Below, one piece after another: positions 8,349 to 16,818 of a stretch of DNA of 64,000 nt (position 1 is the stretch's first letter; each line of letters opens with the position of its first letter). The stretch lies in assembly GCF_021556485.1 (NCBI RefSeq), contig NZ_JAKGBW010000002.1, positions 1 to 64,000 on the forward strand, given 5' to 3'. The DNA comes from Oceanobacillus alkalisoli (GTDB lineage: Bacteria > Bacillota > Bacilli > Bacillales > Amphibacillaceae). The notes below the pieces were generated by a model, which was not told the origin of the DNA, ran no database searches, and was given only the letters and a program-made list of their open reading frames with translations. Both the position numbers and the translations under genes were made by a program.

Positions 8349-8906
8349 TTGGATAAAGTAAATCTAAGAAATCTCGCAAAAGATAACTTAACAAATCTAG
8401 ACATGGAGAAGAAAGCGGAAATTGAGAAGGAAATTATTCAAAATCTCATTAATTCTGAACTCTGGAAACAGGCAACCACAGTCGGTATTACGGTATCTGC
8501 CGGTTTTGAATGGGATACAGAAGCTTTAATTAAAGAAGGATGGAAAGAAAGAAAAACGGTCGTCGTTCCGAAGTGTGTCCCGGACGTAAGAAGGCTTGAT
8601 TTTTATAAGCTTGATCACTTTGAACAACTGGAAGCAAGTTATTTCAATCTTCGTGAACCAAATCCTTCCGAAACAGTGAAAGTGGATAAGCAGGAAATTG
8701 ATCTCCTTGTAGTACCCGGCCTTGTCTTTGACGAACGGGGATATCGAGTTGGGTTTGGCGGTGGCTATTATGACCGATTTCTCACAGATTATCCAAATCG
8801 AACAGTCTCTCTGCTTTATTCCGGACAATTAGTTGCAGAAGTACCAAAAGAGTCTTTTGATGTTCCGGTAGAATATTTGATTACGGAAAATGGTTTCGTG
8901 AAATAA
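8349..8906 (+). CDS. 5-formyltetrahydrofolate cyclo-ligase
   Basis: This 185-residue ATP-dependent cytosolic enzyme (MTHFS, YqgN in B. subtilis) converts 5-formyl-THF to 5,10-methenyl-THF and so recovers a storage folate. The C-terminal signature RVGFGGGYYDRFL (about 137-149) with the preceding DLLVVPGLVFD block is diagnostic. The TTG start has GGAGG eight bases upstream. It follows fhs closely and ends inside an 18-bp perfect stem that probably terminates the operon. Confidence 0.95.
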   Translation: MDKVNLRNLAKDNLTNLDMEKKAEIEKEIIQNLINSELWKQATTVGITVSAGFEWDTEALIKEGWKERKTVVVPKCVPDVRRLDFYKLDHFEQLEASYFNLREPNPSETVKVDKQEIDLLVVPGLVFDERGYRVGFGGGYYDRFLTDYPNRTVSLLYSGQLVAEVPKESFDVPVEYLITENGFVK

Positions 8907-8957
8907 TAACAATCTCACCAGCTCAAAAAAAAGCGGTGCGATTGTTATTATTTCACG
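8897..8957 (+). terminator. Long perfect hairpin closing the fhs operon
   Basis: An 18-bp perfect stem (CGTGAAATAATAACAATC, 8897-8914, against its complement at 8940-8957) includes the last sense codons and stop of the cyclo-ligase gene. The loop holds a secondary CACC/GGTG pairing and an A8 run. It lacks a downstream T-tract on the plus strand, so a role in mRNA 3'-end stability is also possible. Confidence 0.55.
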
Positions 8958-9046
8958 CATTAACGGTCTGTAATACCCCTACCTCTAAACATGAGGGAAA
9001 CCTAAAATGAGAAGGTGGGGGAGGCATGGAAACCTCGTCTGAATGA
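8958..9046 (-). repeat. Intergenic repeat family 3, copy 1
   Basis: GCATTAACGGTCTGTAATAC followed by C-rich and ATGAGGGAAACC motifs resembles 41072-41190. Both copies start about 95-145 bases 3' of a minus-strand gene stop and share CTTCAnTCAG at the gene-proximal end. Function unknown. Confidence 0.5.
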
Positions 9047-9055
9047 AGTATTAGT

Positions 9056-9589
9056 TTATCTTCTGTATTCTTTTTCTACATTATCACCGAATTCGATTTC
9101 CAAATCCACTTTAGCAGCATCTTCTGGAATGTTGAATGCTTGAAGCACTTCGTTGATCACTTCTTCGTCTGGAGTGTTTTCATCGAATTCGAAGGAAGTG
9201 AAGATGCTATCAAGCTCATCCATTGCTTCATTGCCTCGTAAATTGATATTGTCCGGTTTGTTCACATAAGATGCTTCGATTTCATTATCATCATCGTCCA
9301 CGTCATAATCGACATCAACTGCATCATCATTGTTTTCAATATCAACTTCTAAATCGAAACTCGTAAAGATGTAATCACTTGTAAAATCGGCGTTATCACT
9401 ATCTCCATTTGCTTCGTTGTTATTATCTGTTTGATTGTCTTCATTCGTGTTATCATCTGCTGCACCATTATCAGGATTTTCTGTCGTTGTGTCATCTTGC
9501 GGTGGGTTTGTTACTTCATCATTATCTCCACAGGCTGCAAGAATGGTGGATAATAGTAGAATGGTAAGTAATGAAAAAAGTTTTTTCAT
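9056..9589 (-). CDS. YusW-like lipoprotein
   Basis: This 177-residue protein is probably membrane-anchored outside the cell. The signal peptide MKKLFSLLTILLLSTILAAC ends in the lipobox LAAC. A low-complexity Asp/Asn/Thr linker (about 21-65) follows, and then the C-terminal domain with SFDLEVDIENNDDAVDVDYD and the IFTSFEFDENTPDEEVINEV block seen in YusW-type proteins. The start is chosen at MKKLF because AAGGAG is upstream. The extreme acidity suits a salt-tolerant species. Precise function is unknown. Confidence 0.78.
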   Translation of the reverse strand: MKKLFSLLTILLLSTILAACGDNDEVTNPPQDDTTTENPDNGAADDNTNEDNQTDNNNEANGDSDNADFTSDYIFTSFDLEVDIENNDDAVDVDYDVDDDDNEIEASYVNKPDNINLRGNEAMDELDSIFTSFEFDENTPDEEVINEVLQAFNIPEDAAKVDLEIEFGDNVEKEYRR

Positions 9590-9719
9590 TGATGTCAGTC
9601 TCCTTTTCATTGTGATATATATTAACTTATCCAAAAATGAAGCCCCCTAAACTTATTGCCCGAATTTCACTATCCGAAACGGTTGAGTATCCTCTTGTAA
9701 TATTTTACAAAAGCCAAAA

Positions 9720-10200
9720 ATTCCATTCATTCAGCGTAAGTGTTTTGCACGTTCTCATGGTTTGCTTTCTAATCGCCGTTCAGTTGCCCGGTGGACGGAT
9801 GCGCATCCTTAGGCACTGCTAGAGCTCCTCGGGCTGAGCACTAAGGGGTCTCCAGACTCGTGCTGTTCCCGGAGGAGTCACCGTCCACCGGGCAACTGAA
9901 CTGGTTGGGATAATTATTATTAATATATTCCAGTGCCATGTCACGATAAAATTATATCTTTGGAATAATAAGTAGCGTTCTAAATTAGGTTTTTCCTGGT
10001 AGCAGTCCAGACACCTCGAGACTCCTGCGGGAGGCCGGCTAAGAACGGTCACGTCCTGTGACCAACGCCGGCATTAGAACTACCTGTTCGGAGGTAAGCT
10101 TGCCTGCGGAAGCTCACCAGCCGCTCAGCAGGTGCGAGAGGTGTCTGGACTGCGGTCCTCCAGTAGAAAGTTTCGGACACTTACGCTGAATAAAAGGAAT
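9720..10200 (+). repeat. Composite inverted-repeat element, copy B (family 1)
   Basis: It occupies the gap between the lipoprotein and the MFS gene. ATTCC (9720-9724) and GGAAT (10196-10200) bracket the ends, with CATTCAGCGTAAGTG facing CACTTACGCTGAATA. The left internal stem has 21-base arms at 9778-9798 and 9881-9901, perfectly complementary. The right internal stem has 16-base arms at 10002-10017 and 10138-10153. Only short, unsupported frames lie inside. Confidence 0.9.
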
Positions 10201-10318
10201 AAATGGTAACGAAGATAAGGATTGTAATGGTCATTAAAATTGTTTCCCGGCAAAACCAGTGATAAAATATAAAGTTACGTATACTTGTCAAGAGAATGAG
10301 GAAAGAAGGAATAAATAT

Positions 10319-11716
10319 ATGGGAGATAATTTATCAAAAGGTCAAGATATACAAAACTTTAATCGGGTACCATTGGTTATTGTTCTTATTTCTGGTGCGT
10401 TTGTTGCAATATTGAACCAGACTTTACTCGGAACTGCACTACCTAAAATAATGATCGATCTCGAATTAACGGAAAATACCGTGCAGTGGTTGCAATCGGT
10501 TTTCATGCTTGTTAATGGAATCATGATACCAATCACTGCTTTTCTTATTGGGCGATTTACGACCCGTACCCTATTTTTAACAGCAATGAGCCTATTTTCT
10601 TTAGGAACATTTACAGCTGCAATTTCAGGAAGTTTTGAATTACTTTTGTTGGGAAGGATTTTCCAAGCAGCGGGTGCAGGTATTATGATGCCGCTTATGC
10701 AGACGATTCTCATGCTTATTTTTCCAATTGAAAAACGGGGAACTGCAATGGGGATGTTCGGTCTCGTCATCGCATTTGCACCGGCGATTGGACCAACTCT
10801 TTCGGGTTATATTGTCGAGGTAGCCTCCTGGCGTTGGTTGTTCTGGATGATTCTGCCGATTGCGATTATTGACATCATTCTCGCTTATTTTGTGTTAAAG
10901 AATGTAACGAAGCAGACAAAACCAAGATTGGATGTTCTTTCAATCATACTTTCGACATTCGGTTTTGGAGGAATTCTTTATGCTTTCAGTATGGCCGGAA
11001 GTGCTGGATGGGGAAGTGCAGAAGTTCTACTCGGGTTTGGCGTAGGTATTATCACGCTAGTTTGGTTTATTACCCGTCAGTTTAAACTCGATGAACCAAT
11101 CTTGGAGTTCCGAGTTATGAAATATAAAATGTTTACCATTACAACGATAATCGGGATGATTACGTTCATTGCGGTAATTGGTGCAGCAATTGTCTTACCA
11201 TTATATATGCAGACAATGCTTGGCTTTTCCGCATTTGAATCTGGGCTTGCCCTCCTCGCAGGTGCGATCATTCAAGGATTGTTAAACCCAATCACAGGCC
11301 GGATGTTTGACAGATTTGGTGCAAGATGGCTGGCGGTTTCAGGGATGCTTATCTTAACGGTTTCAACGTTTATGTTTGCCGTCCTGACACCGGAAACGTC
11401 ATTTACGTATATTGCCGTAACCCATGCTTTACGAATGGTCAGTATATCCATGGTCATGATGCCGGTGACGACAGCGGGATTAAACGTTCTTCCGATGGAT
11501 TTGATTTCTCATGGAACAGCGGTTAACAATACGCTTCGCCAAGTATCAGGTTCGATCGGAACGGCCCTTCCGATAACGATTATGACGACCTTTACGATAC
11601 CAGAAGAGGGCATTGAAGGAATGATTCATGGAGTGAATATATCGTTTGTTTTCGCGGGAATCATATCTTTAATCGGGTTCATTATGTCCTTTTATATTAA
11701 AGATCGCAAAGTATAA
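10319..11716 (+). CDS. MFS multidrug exporter, DHA2 (14-TM, LmrB/EmrB-like) family
   Basis: This 465-residue proton-coupled efflux permease is in the inner membrane. Motif C (IAFAPAIGPTLSGYI, about 144-158) marks an antiporter and the GRIFQAAGAGIMMPL segment is typical of the DHA2 branch. The chain is long enough for about 13-14 helices. The start MGDNLSKG is preferred since AAGGAA lies seven bases upstream; an upstream GTG frame has no ribosome site. Many relatives confer resistance to drugs or dyes; substrate here unknown. A strong terminator follows. Confidence 0.92.
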   Translation: MGDNLSKGQDIQNFNRVPLVIVLISGAFVAILNQTLLGTALPKIMIDLELTENTVQWLQSVFMLVNGIMIPITAFLIGRFTTRTLFLTAMSLFSLGTFTAAISGSFELLLLGRIFQAAGAGIMMPLMQTILMLIFPIEKRGTAMGMFGLVIAFAPAIGPTLSGYIVEVASWRWLFWMILPIAIIDIILAYFVLKNVTKQTKPRLDVLSIILSTFGFGGILYAFSMAGSAGWGSAEVLLGFGVGIITLVWFITRQFKLDEPILEFRVMKYKMFTITTIIGMITFIAVIGAAIVLPLYMQTMLGFSAFESGLALLAGAIIQGLLNPITGRMFDRFGARWLAVSGMLILTVSTFMFAVLTPETSFTYIAVTHALRMVSISMVMMPVTTAGLNVLPMDLISHGTAVNNTLRQVSGSIGTALPITIMTTFTIPEEGIEGMIHGVNISFVFAGIISLIGFIMSFYIKDRKV

Positions 11717-11719
11717 GAA

Positions 11720-11758
11720 AAGGCTGAGACGAAATTTAAAAATCGTCTCAGTCTTTTT
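11720..11758 (+). terminator. Terminator of the MFS exporter
   Basis: AGGCTGAGACGA pairs with TCGTCTCAGTCT and is followed by a T-run. Confidence 0.9.
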
Positions 11759-11815
11759 AATTATTGCATGGCATAACTATAAAATAAAACTAGTCACATC
11801 CGTTCTGCGCTTTTG

Positions 11816-12373
11816 TTATTCTCCGTCTCTAGTTACAACATCAACTTTTCCTGTATGGGGGTCAATCACGAGGCCGTGTACTTTAATTCCTTCGGGTAGT
11901 AATGGGTGATTGCGGATGATTTCCGTACTTTGCGTGACCGAGTTTTCCACTTCCGTAAATCCGTGAAACTCTTCATCCAAATCGATACCACTATATTCTA
12001 ATGTATTAAGGCGTTCTTCGCTAATGCCGCGATCAAGCATTCTTTGCTTCAACGCGTCAACATCGACATTTGACATACCGCAATCGTGGTGACCGATGAC
12101 GATTACTTCATCAGCTTTCAAATTATAAACTGCAACTAAAATGCTTTTTACAATACTATCGAAAGGTTTACGGATAATAGCTCCGGCGTTTTTAACAATT
12201 TTCGCATCTCCGTTTTCAAGATTAAGTGCTCGGTGTAAGAGTTCTAATAATCTTGATTCCATACACGTGAAGATGACCATTTTTTTATTCGGGTATACGT
12301 CAGTCCGATACGCTTCATAGCTTTTATCTTCTACAAACTTTTGATTAAAATCTAGTAAATCTTGTAAACTCAT
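11816..12373 (-). CDS. Beta-class carbonic anhydrase (YtiB-like)
   Basis: This 185-residue cytosolic zinc enzyme interconverts CO2 and bicarbonate. The zinc-binding set is visible as C in FTCMESR (about 36-40) and H-x-x-C in GHHDCGM. The conserved catalytic dyad, usually Asp-Arg in CxDxR, appears here as Glu-Arg (CMESR). The overall block VIFTCMESRL...AKIVKNAGAIIRKPFDSI...VIVIGHHDCGM matches YtiB-like proteins. AGGAG precedes the ATG. It is transcribed alone. Confidence 0.92.
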   Translation of the reverse strand: MSLQDLLDFNQKFVEDKSYEAYRTDVYPNKKMVIFTCMESRLLELLHRALNLENGDAKIVKNAGAIIRKPFDSIVKSILVAVYNLKADEVIVIGHHDCGMSNVDVDALKQRMLDRGISEERLNTLEYSGIDLDEEFHGFTEVENSVTQSTEIIRNHPLLPEGIKVHGLVIDPHTGKVDVVTRDGE

Positions 12374-12470
12374 CTACCATTCTCCTCCACACTAAAATTC
12401 CTTTTTTAAAATATACCATATATTAATAAAAAAGGAACTATAAATGAAGGAATGGAGGAAAAGAGATCAA

Positions 12471-13511
12471 TTATTCGTTGATAAATCCATTTGTCGATTC
12501 AAGCTCCCCCTTGATTTGCTTAGCATTTACACTGGTTCCGGCAAGCCACTTTTTAAAATCAAAAATAAGTGGCAAGCGGTCACTGCCAAAGGCAATCCAA
12601 GCTTGCATATGCTCCGGTAAATATGCTGCTGTATGAATGGTTCCCGCCCAGGCTCCATAATTTTTTGAGAAAACTCCCTTGTCTGTATCATTTAATATAC
12701 GGAATGCATCGTACACGTTACCAATTTCCGCTTGTTGAGTAGCCATTGCCTCGTAACGGCGTAAGGAATCATCCATCCGGTATCGATTCTCTTTTGTTAA
12801 TTTCTCGAAGTGATTCGTACAGACTGTTCCAATTCTCGTGACAACTTCGCTTGAAGAGGCTTCAACAACAAGTGTTTTTCCAGTTGCGTCAACGAGGGAG
12901 TAGCTGAAGGAGTGGCGATGGGGAATTTCCTTTAGCATTTCAATTGCTTCATCGACGGTTGCGCAAACTTCAAGAACGAGTCTCGCAATCATGTTACAAA
13001 TAAATCCATCATCTGAGCGAAGTCTATTAATAAAGTTGTAACCGATGGCAAGCCCTTTTTCATTCAGGCCATCCGTCCGTCCAGTAATCTGCATGGAGGG
13101 GCCGATCGTTGCATATCCGCCATCAGTTGGTGCATAAAGTACATAACGACCCTCATAAGTGATGGGGTCATTGTCATAGTTTCGAATCATGAACTGGTTT
13201 CCCGTTAGAATCGAGCAACCGCTCTTTCCGTATTCGAAATAATAACCTCCAAATTCGCGGAGTGCTTCTTTCGTGCTTATTTCAAGAGCATCAGCAAGAC
13301 CGAGCAATTCTTCCCAGATGCCGGGATTAAAGTGTTGGATAATGGGTCTAATTTTTTCTTCATCAACAATATAATGGTGTTTTGCTCGTTTTTTCAATTG
13401 CCTTCTTCGAGCGGTAAGGATTGGGGAGTTAACTAATTCACTGCCTTGAAATCGACCAAAGTCATAATGGCTCCCGCGGAACTGAATGACATTACTACTA
13501 ACTTGTTTCAT
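12471..13511 (-). CDS. C45-family Ntn-hydrolase / acyltransferase-like protein
   Basis: This 346-residue protein resembles the acyl-CoA:6-aminopenicillanate acyltransferase (peptidase C45) and linear-amide hydrolase families. These use an internal cysteine exposed by self-cleavage as nucleophile. The likely nucleophile is C in YGKSGCSILTG (about 98), followed by the typical RNYDNDP and GRTDGLNEKGLAIGYNF blocks. If self-cleavage occurs after KSG, two chains result. No signal peptide is seen, so it is cytoplasmic. Physiological substrate is unknown. A GGGG-rich ribosome site precedes the ATG. Divergent from the universal stress gene. Confidence 0.85.
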   Translation of the reverse strand: MKQVSSNVIQFRGSHYDFGRFQGSELVNSPILTARRRQLKKRAKHHYIVDEEKIRPIIQHFNPGIWEELLGLADALEISTKEALREFGGYYFEYGKSGCSILTGNQFMIRNYDNDPITYEGRYVLYAPTDGGYATIGPSMQITGRTDGLNEKGLAIGYNFINRLRSDDGFICNMIARLVLEVCATVDEAIEMLKEIPHRHSFSYSLVDATGKTLVVEASSSEVVTRIGTVCTNHFEKLTKENRYRMDDSLRRYEAMATQQAEIGNVYDAFRILNDTDKGVFSKNYGAWAGTIHTAAYLPEHMQAWIAFGSDRLPLIFDFKKWLAGTSVNAKQIKGELESTNGFINE

Positions 13512-13673
13512 TATTTACCCCCTTTCATCTGCAATTATTCAATCTAAATGAAGCATACTAGAAGCAGTGCAAATAAGAAAATGAATTGCATTTCTAAGGT
13601 TCCTGTTCATGCGATTATTGTAGAAATATGCAATTATCTGTTAAAATAAAGAAATAGAAGGGGAGGAAAGTCT

Positions 13674-14108
13674 ATGGTCCGCAAAATTCTTGTTGCTTAT
13701 GATACGTCAGCATTAAGCGGAAAAGCAATTGATGAAGCAAAAATTCAAGCAAAATTAGTTGAAAATTCCCAGCTCTATATTGTAACGGTAGTGACGCCAG
13801 GGATTACGACTAATAATACGGCTGCGAGCGGTAACTTATCGATGAATGATGCGGAAATGATTTACCCGAAGCTCGAGAAAATCAAAAAGGCATTAGAAGC
13901 TTCCGGATACACAGTACACATTGAAATCATTACCGACTTTTCCCAACGAAATCCTGGTGTTGCGATTTGTGATTATGTGGAGGAACATGCAATTGATATG
14001 GTTATTGTCGGGCACCGGGGACTTAGTAATTTAAAGAAACTCTTCCTCGGGAGTGTGAGCGGCACGATTGTGCAACGAGCAGCGAGCCAAGTTTTAGTTA
14101 TTAAATAG
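13674..14108 (+). CDS. Universal stress protein, UspA family
   Basis: This 144-residue alpha/beta protein binds ATP. The nucleotide-binding motif G-2x-G-9x-G-S/T is present as GHRGLSNLKKLFLGSVSG near the C-terminus, and the N-terminal strand KILVAYDTSALSGKA carries the conserved Asp. GGGGAGG precedes the ATG. It is 12 bases upstream of a YdbC-like gene, so the two are likely co-transcribed. Function in stress survival is by family. Confidence 0.95.
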   Translation: MVRKILVAYDTSALSGKAIDEAKIQAKLVENSQLYIVTVVTPGITTNNTAASGNLSMNDAEMIYPKLEKIKKALEASGYTVHIEIITDFSQRNPGVAICDYVEEHAIDMVIVGHRGLSNLKKLFLGSVSGTIVQRAASQVLVIK

Positions 14109-14120
14109 GCAGGAGGAATA

Positions 14121-14339
14121 ATGATGGCTATTCAATATGAAATCATCGAAACAATCGCAGTCCTTTCCGAATCACCAAAAGGCTGGACGAAAGAACTCAA
14201 TCTCGTCAGCTGGAATGGAAGGGATCCAAAATACGATTTAAGGGACTGGGCACCAGAACATGAAAAAATGGGCAAAGGCGTTACCCTGACAAAAGAAGAG
14301 GTGCTTAAACTAAAAGAAAGTTTGGGAAACTTTAATTAA
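14121..14339 (+). CDS. YdbC-like PC4/Sub1-fold ssDNA-binding protein
   Basis: This 72-residue protein matches the small bacterial PC4-type family known from Lactococcus YdbC, which binds single-stranded nucleic acids as a dimer. Recognisable blocks are IIETIAVLSESPKGWTKELNLVSWN and YDLRDWAPEHEKMGKGVTLTKEE. GGAGG lies upstream of the tandem ATG ATG; the first is given. It follows the universal stress gene in the same orientation. Cellular role is not established. Confidence 0.85.
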   Translation: MMAIQYEIIETIAVLSESPKGWTKELNLVSWNGRDPKYDLRDWAPEHEKMGKGVTLTKEEVLKLKESLGNFN

Positions 14340-14377
14340 ATATTAACTTAACTTTCACAGCTCGAAACAGACCATAC

Positions 14378-14874
14378 CTTTCATACAGCGTAAGTGTTAA
14401 CCTCCGAAACTCTCCACTGGAGGTCCGCAGTCCAGACACCTCCCGCACCTGTTGAGCGGCCGGCAAGCCTCCTCGCGCTACGGGGTCTCGCCAGGCTTAC
14501 CTCCGAACAGGAAGTTCTAATGCCGGTGTTGATCACAGGACGTGACCGTTTTTAGCCGGCCTCCCGCAGGAATCTCGAAGTGTCTGGACTGCTACCAGGA
14601 AAGACCGAATATAGACCACTGTTTAATATTCCAGGAGTTTAATCCCCATTGTCTAGAAGCAATTTCTATTTAGAGAATCATCTAACCAGTTCAGTTGCCC
14701 GGGGGACGGTGACTCCTGCGGGAAAAGCACGTGTCCGAAGACCCCGCAGGAAGTGTCCTTCTTCCGAGGAGGCTGAGGCCGTGCCTAAGGATGCGCATCC
14801 GTCCCCCGGGCAACTGAACGGCGATTGGAGCTCTGAATGAGTGAACGGGTCAAATCACTTACGCTATATGAAAA
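14378..14874 (-). repeat. Composite inverted-repeat element, copy C (family 1, reversed)
   Basis: It has the same parts as the other copies but in the opposite orientation: the GAGGTGTCTGGACTGC-type half comes first and the CAGTTGCCCG half second. The ends are TTTCATACAGCG on the left and CGCTATATGAAA on the right. It fills the gap after the YdbC-like gene. The short frame inside it is not considered coding. Confidence 0.88.
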
Positions 14875-15039
14875 CGAGCATTCAATCGGGTTTGAAAACT
14901 TTTGATTAAATAGATTTCTATGTACTTACTTTAAAAGTGGCCGATTGATATGGGGGGAGAAATGACGTTGTTGTTTTTGTAATTTCGACAGCTTTGTTAA
15001 CGAAAGCCCTTGTGTTTTACTGGGAAGTGATGAATCGGT

Positions 15040-15064
15040 TATACTTATGTGAAAGACTTCACTT
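15040..15064 (+). promoter_or_regulatory. Candidate Rex operator at the cydDC promoter
   Basis: GTGAA at 15049-15053 and TTCAC at 15058-15062 form an inverted repeat with a 4-base spacer, matching the core of the Rex consensus TTGTGAAnnnnTTCACAA. It begins four bases after a TATACT -10 box (15040-15045) and covers the expected transcription start. Rex represses cyd genes at high NAD+/NADH in B. subtilis. The -35 box is poor. Confidence 0.6.
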
Positions 15065-15087
15065 CTTAGTAAAAGGAGGAATAGGAT

Positions 15088-16818
15088 ATGCATAGTTGGA
15101 AAGAACTTGCACAAGAACATAAAGGCAAGCTAATACTGATGGTTATATTTTCACTGCTCAGCGGATCCAGTATTATCGCACAAGCCTATTTGCTTGTGTA
15201 TATCGTGAATGAAGCATTTCTACAAGGAACAGCTTTTGCTGACCTTTTACCATATCTTGCATTATTGCTCGCAGCATTACTCGGGCGGACATTATTTAAC
15301 TATGGCAATGGAAAAATCGGAGTACGTCTCGCTGCATTGGTGAAAAGTGGACTGAGAAGTCAGCTGCTTCGTAAATATTCCAAAACGAATATGCAAACCG
15401 CAATGTATGGAAGATCCGGTGAAAAAGTAAGTGTCATAATGGATACGGTAGATGAGATAGATGACTACTACAGCAGTTACATTCCGCAGGTTATCCAGTC
15501 CCTCATCATCCCAATTATGTTGCTTATTACTATTTTCACCGAGCATTTCACTACTGGAATTATCATTGTGATCACGGCACCATTTATCCCAATCTTTATG
15601 GTAATCATTGGATTTAGTACGAAAGATAAGTCGGAAGAACAACTCGATAAAATGGCAGCATTTTCAGGGAAGTTTCTTGACACATTGCAAGGATTGACGA
15701 CACTTAAATTGTATGGCCGCTCAAAAAAACAAAAAGCGGAAATAGAAGAAAGCAGTTTAAACTTCCGAGATGCGACAATGGTCGTTCTAAAAACAGCTTT
15801 CGCAAACTCGTTCGCACTTGAATTTATTTCCATGCTCAGTATGGGACTGATTGCGCTGGAAGTTGCAATCCGCTTGATTATCTTTCAAAACATTACCTTT
15901 TTCACCGGTTTTCTAATGCTGATCCTTGCACCGGAATTTTATAATAAACTAAAAGAACTTGGAAATGCATTCCATACAGGCCGGGGGAGCAGTGGTGCGT
16001 TTAATAAATTGCAGAAAGAACTCGACTTGCCAGATCTTCCAGTAGAATGGGGAAGTTATCCGCTTGAAGCAAGAAAGCCACCTGCCATAGCACTGCATGA
16101 TGCCAGCTTCTATTATGAAGAAGAAGGGTTTAGGCTAGATCATATTTCGGTAGACATTTCCCCTTATGAACAGGTCGCGATAATTGGCAAAACCGGTTCA
16201 GGGAAATCAACCTTATTACATGTAATTGCTGGTCTCGTTGCGAATACAGGTGGAGAAATTCTCGTGAATGGAAGAGTTCGCTCTGAGTATGATGAATCCT
16301 CCTGGTTTAATGAACTAAGTTATATTTCTCAGCACCCCTATTTATTCTCAGGAACGGTTGCAGAGAATATTGCGATTGGCGGCAGAACGGGAGCGACTAG
16401 AGAAGAAATAGAAGCTGCAGGAGAAAAAGCGGGAATTGCCGAACTGATAGCTTCTCTTGAAAAAGGGTATGACACTCCTATAGGTGAAGCTGGACGCGGA
16501 CTTTCTGGCGGAGAGAAACAGCGGGTCGCTCTAGCACGTGCTTTCTTAAAACAGCCTTCCATCATTCTTTTTGATGAACCGACTGTTGGGCTCGACCTAC
16601 GAACCGAGCGGATATTGCAGCAGTCAATCAAAGAGTTGGCAAAGCATGCAACAATTATTACAGTAGCTCATCGACTGCACACGATTAAGCATGCGGATAA
16701 AATTATCTTACTTGATTCGGGAAGGGTAGTGACAGTAGGTACTCATGAAGCTTTGTTAAAAACAAATTCAGATTACCGTTCCATGGTTTCAGCTGAGCAA
16801 GGAGGTGAGCAGAGATGA
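15088..16818 (+). CDS. cydD: Thiol reductant ABC exporter, CydD-type subunit (first gene, B. subtilis CydC)
   Basis: This 576-residue half-transporter has an N-terminal six-helix membrane domain (about 1-310) and a C-terminal ATPase: Walker A GKTGSGKST, signature LSGGEKQR, Walker B IILFDEPTVGLD. With the next gene it exports cysteine/glutathione-type thiols needed to assemble cytochrome bd. AAAGGAGG precedes the ATG. It overlaps the next gene by four bases. Naming differs between species: the first subunit is CydD in E. coli terms and CydC in B. subtilis. A Rex-like site sits at the promoter. Confidence 0.93.
   Translation: MHSWKELAQEHKGKLILMVIFSLLSGSSIIAQAYLLVYIVNEAFLQGTAFADLLPYLALLLAALLGRTLFNYGNGKIGVRLAALVKSGLRSQLLRKYSKTNMQTAMYGRSGEKVSVIMDTVDEIDDYYSSYIPQVIQSLIIPIMLLITIFTEHFTTGIIIVITAPFIPIFMVIIGFSTKDKSEEQLDKMAAFSGKFLDTLQGLTTLKLYGRSKKQKAEIEESSLNFRDATMVVLKTAFANSFALEFISMLSMGLIALEVAIRLIIFQNITFFTGFLMLILAPEFYNKLKELGNAFHTGRGSSGAFNKLQKELDLPDLPVEWGSYPLEARKPPAIALHDASFYYEEEGFRLDHISVDISPYEQVAIIGKTGSGKSTLLHVIAGLVANTGGEILVNGRVRSEYDESSWFNELSYISQHPYLFSGTVAENIAIGGRTGATREEIEAAGEKAGIAELIASLEKGYDTPIGEAGRGLSGGEKQRVALARAFLKQPSIILFDEPTVGLDLRTERILQQSIKELAKHATIITVAHRLHTIKHADKIILLDSGRVVTVGTHEALLKTNSDYRSMVSAEQGGEQR

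Noticed and set aside
14649-14840. Short open frames inside family 1 repeats (also 9637-9822, 31176-31412, 36326-36523, 60316-60543)
   Set aside because: They differ in frame and sequence between copies, lack ribosome sites and read through palindromes; the repeats appear non-coding.
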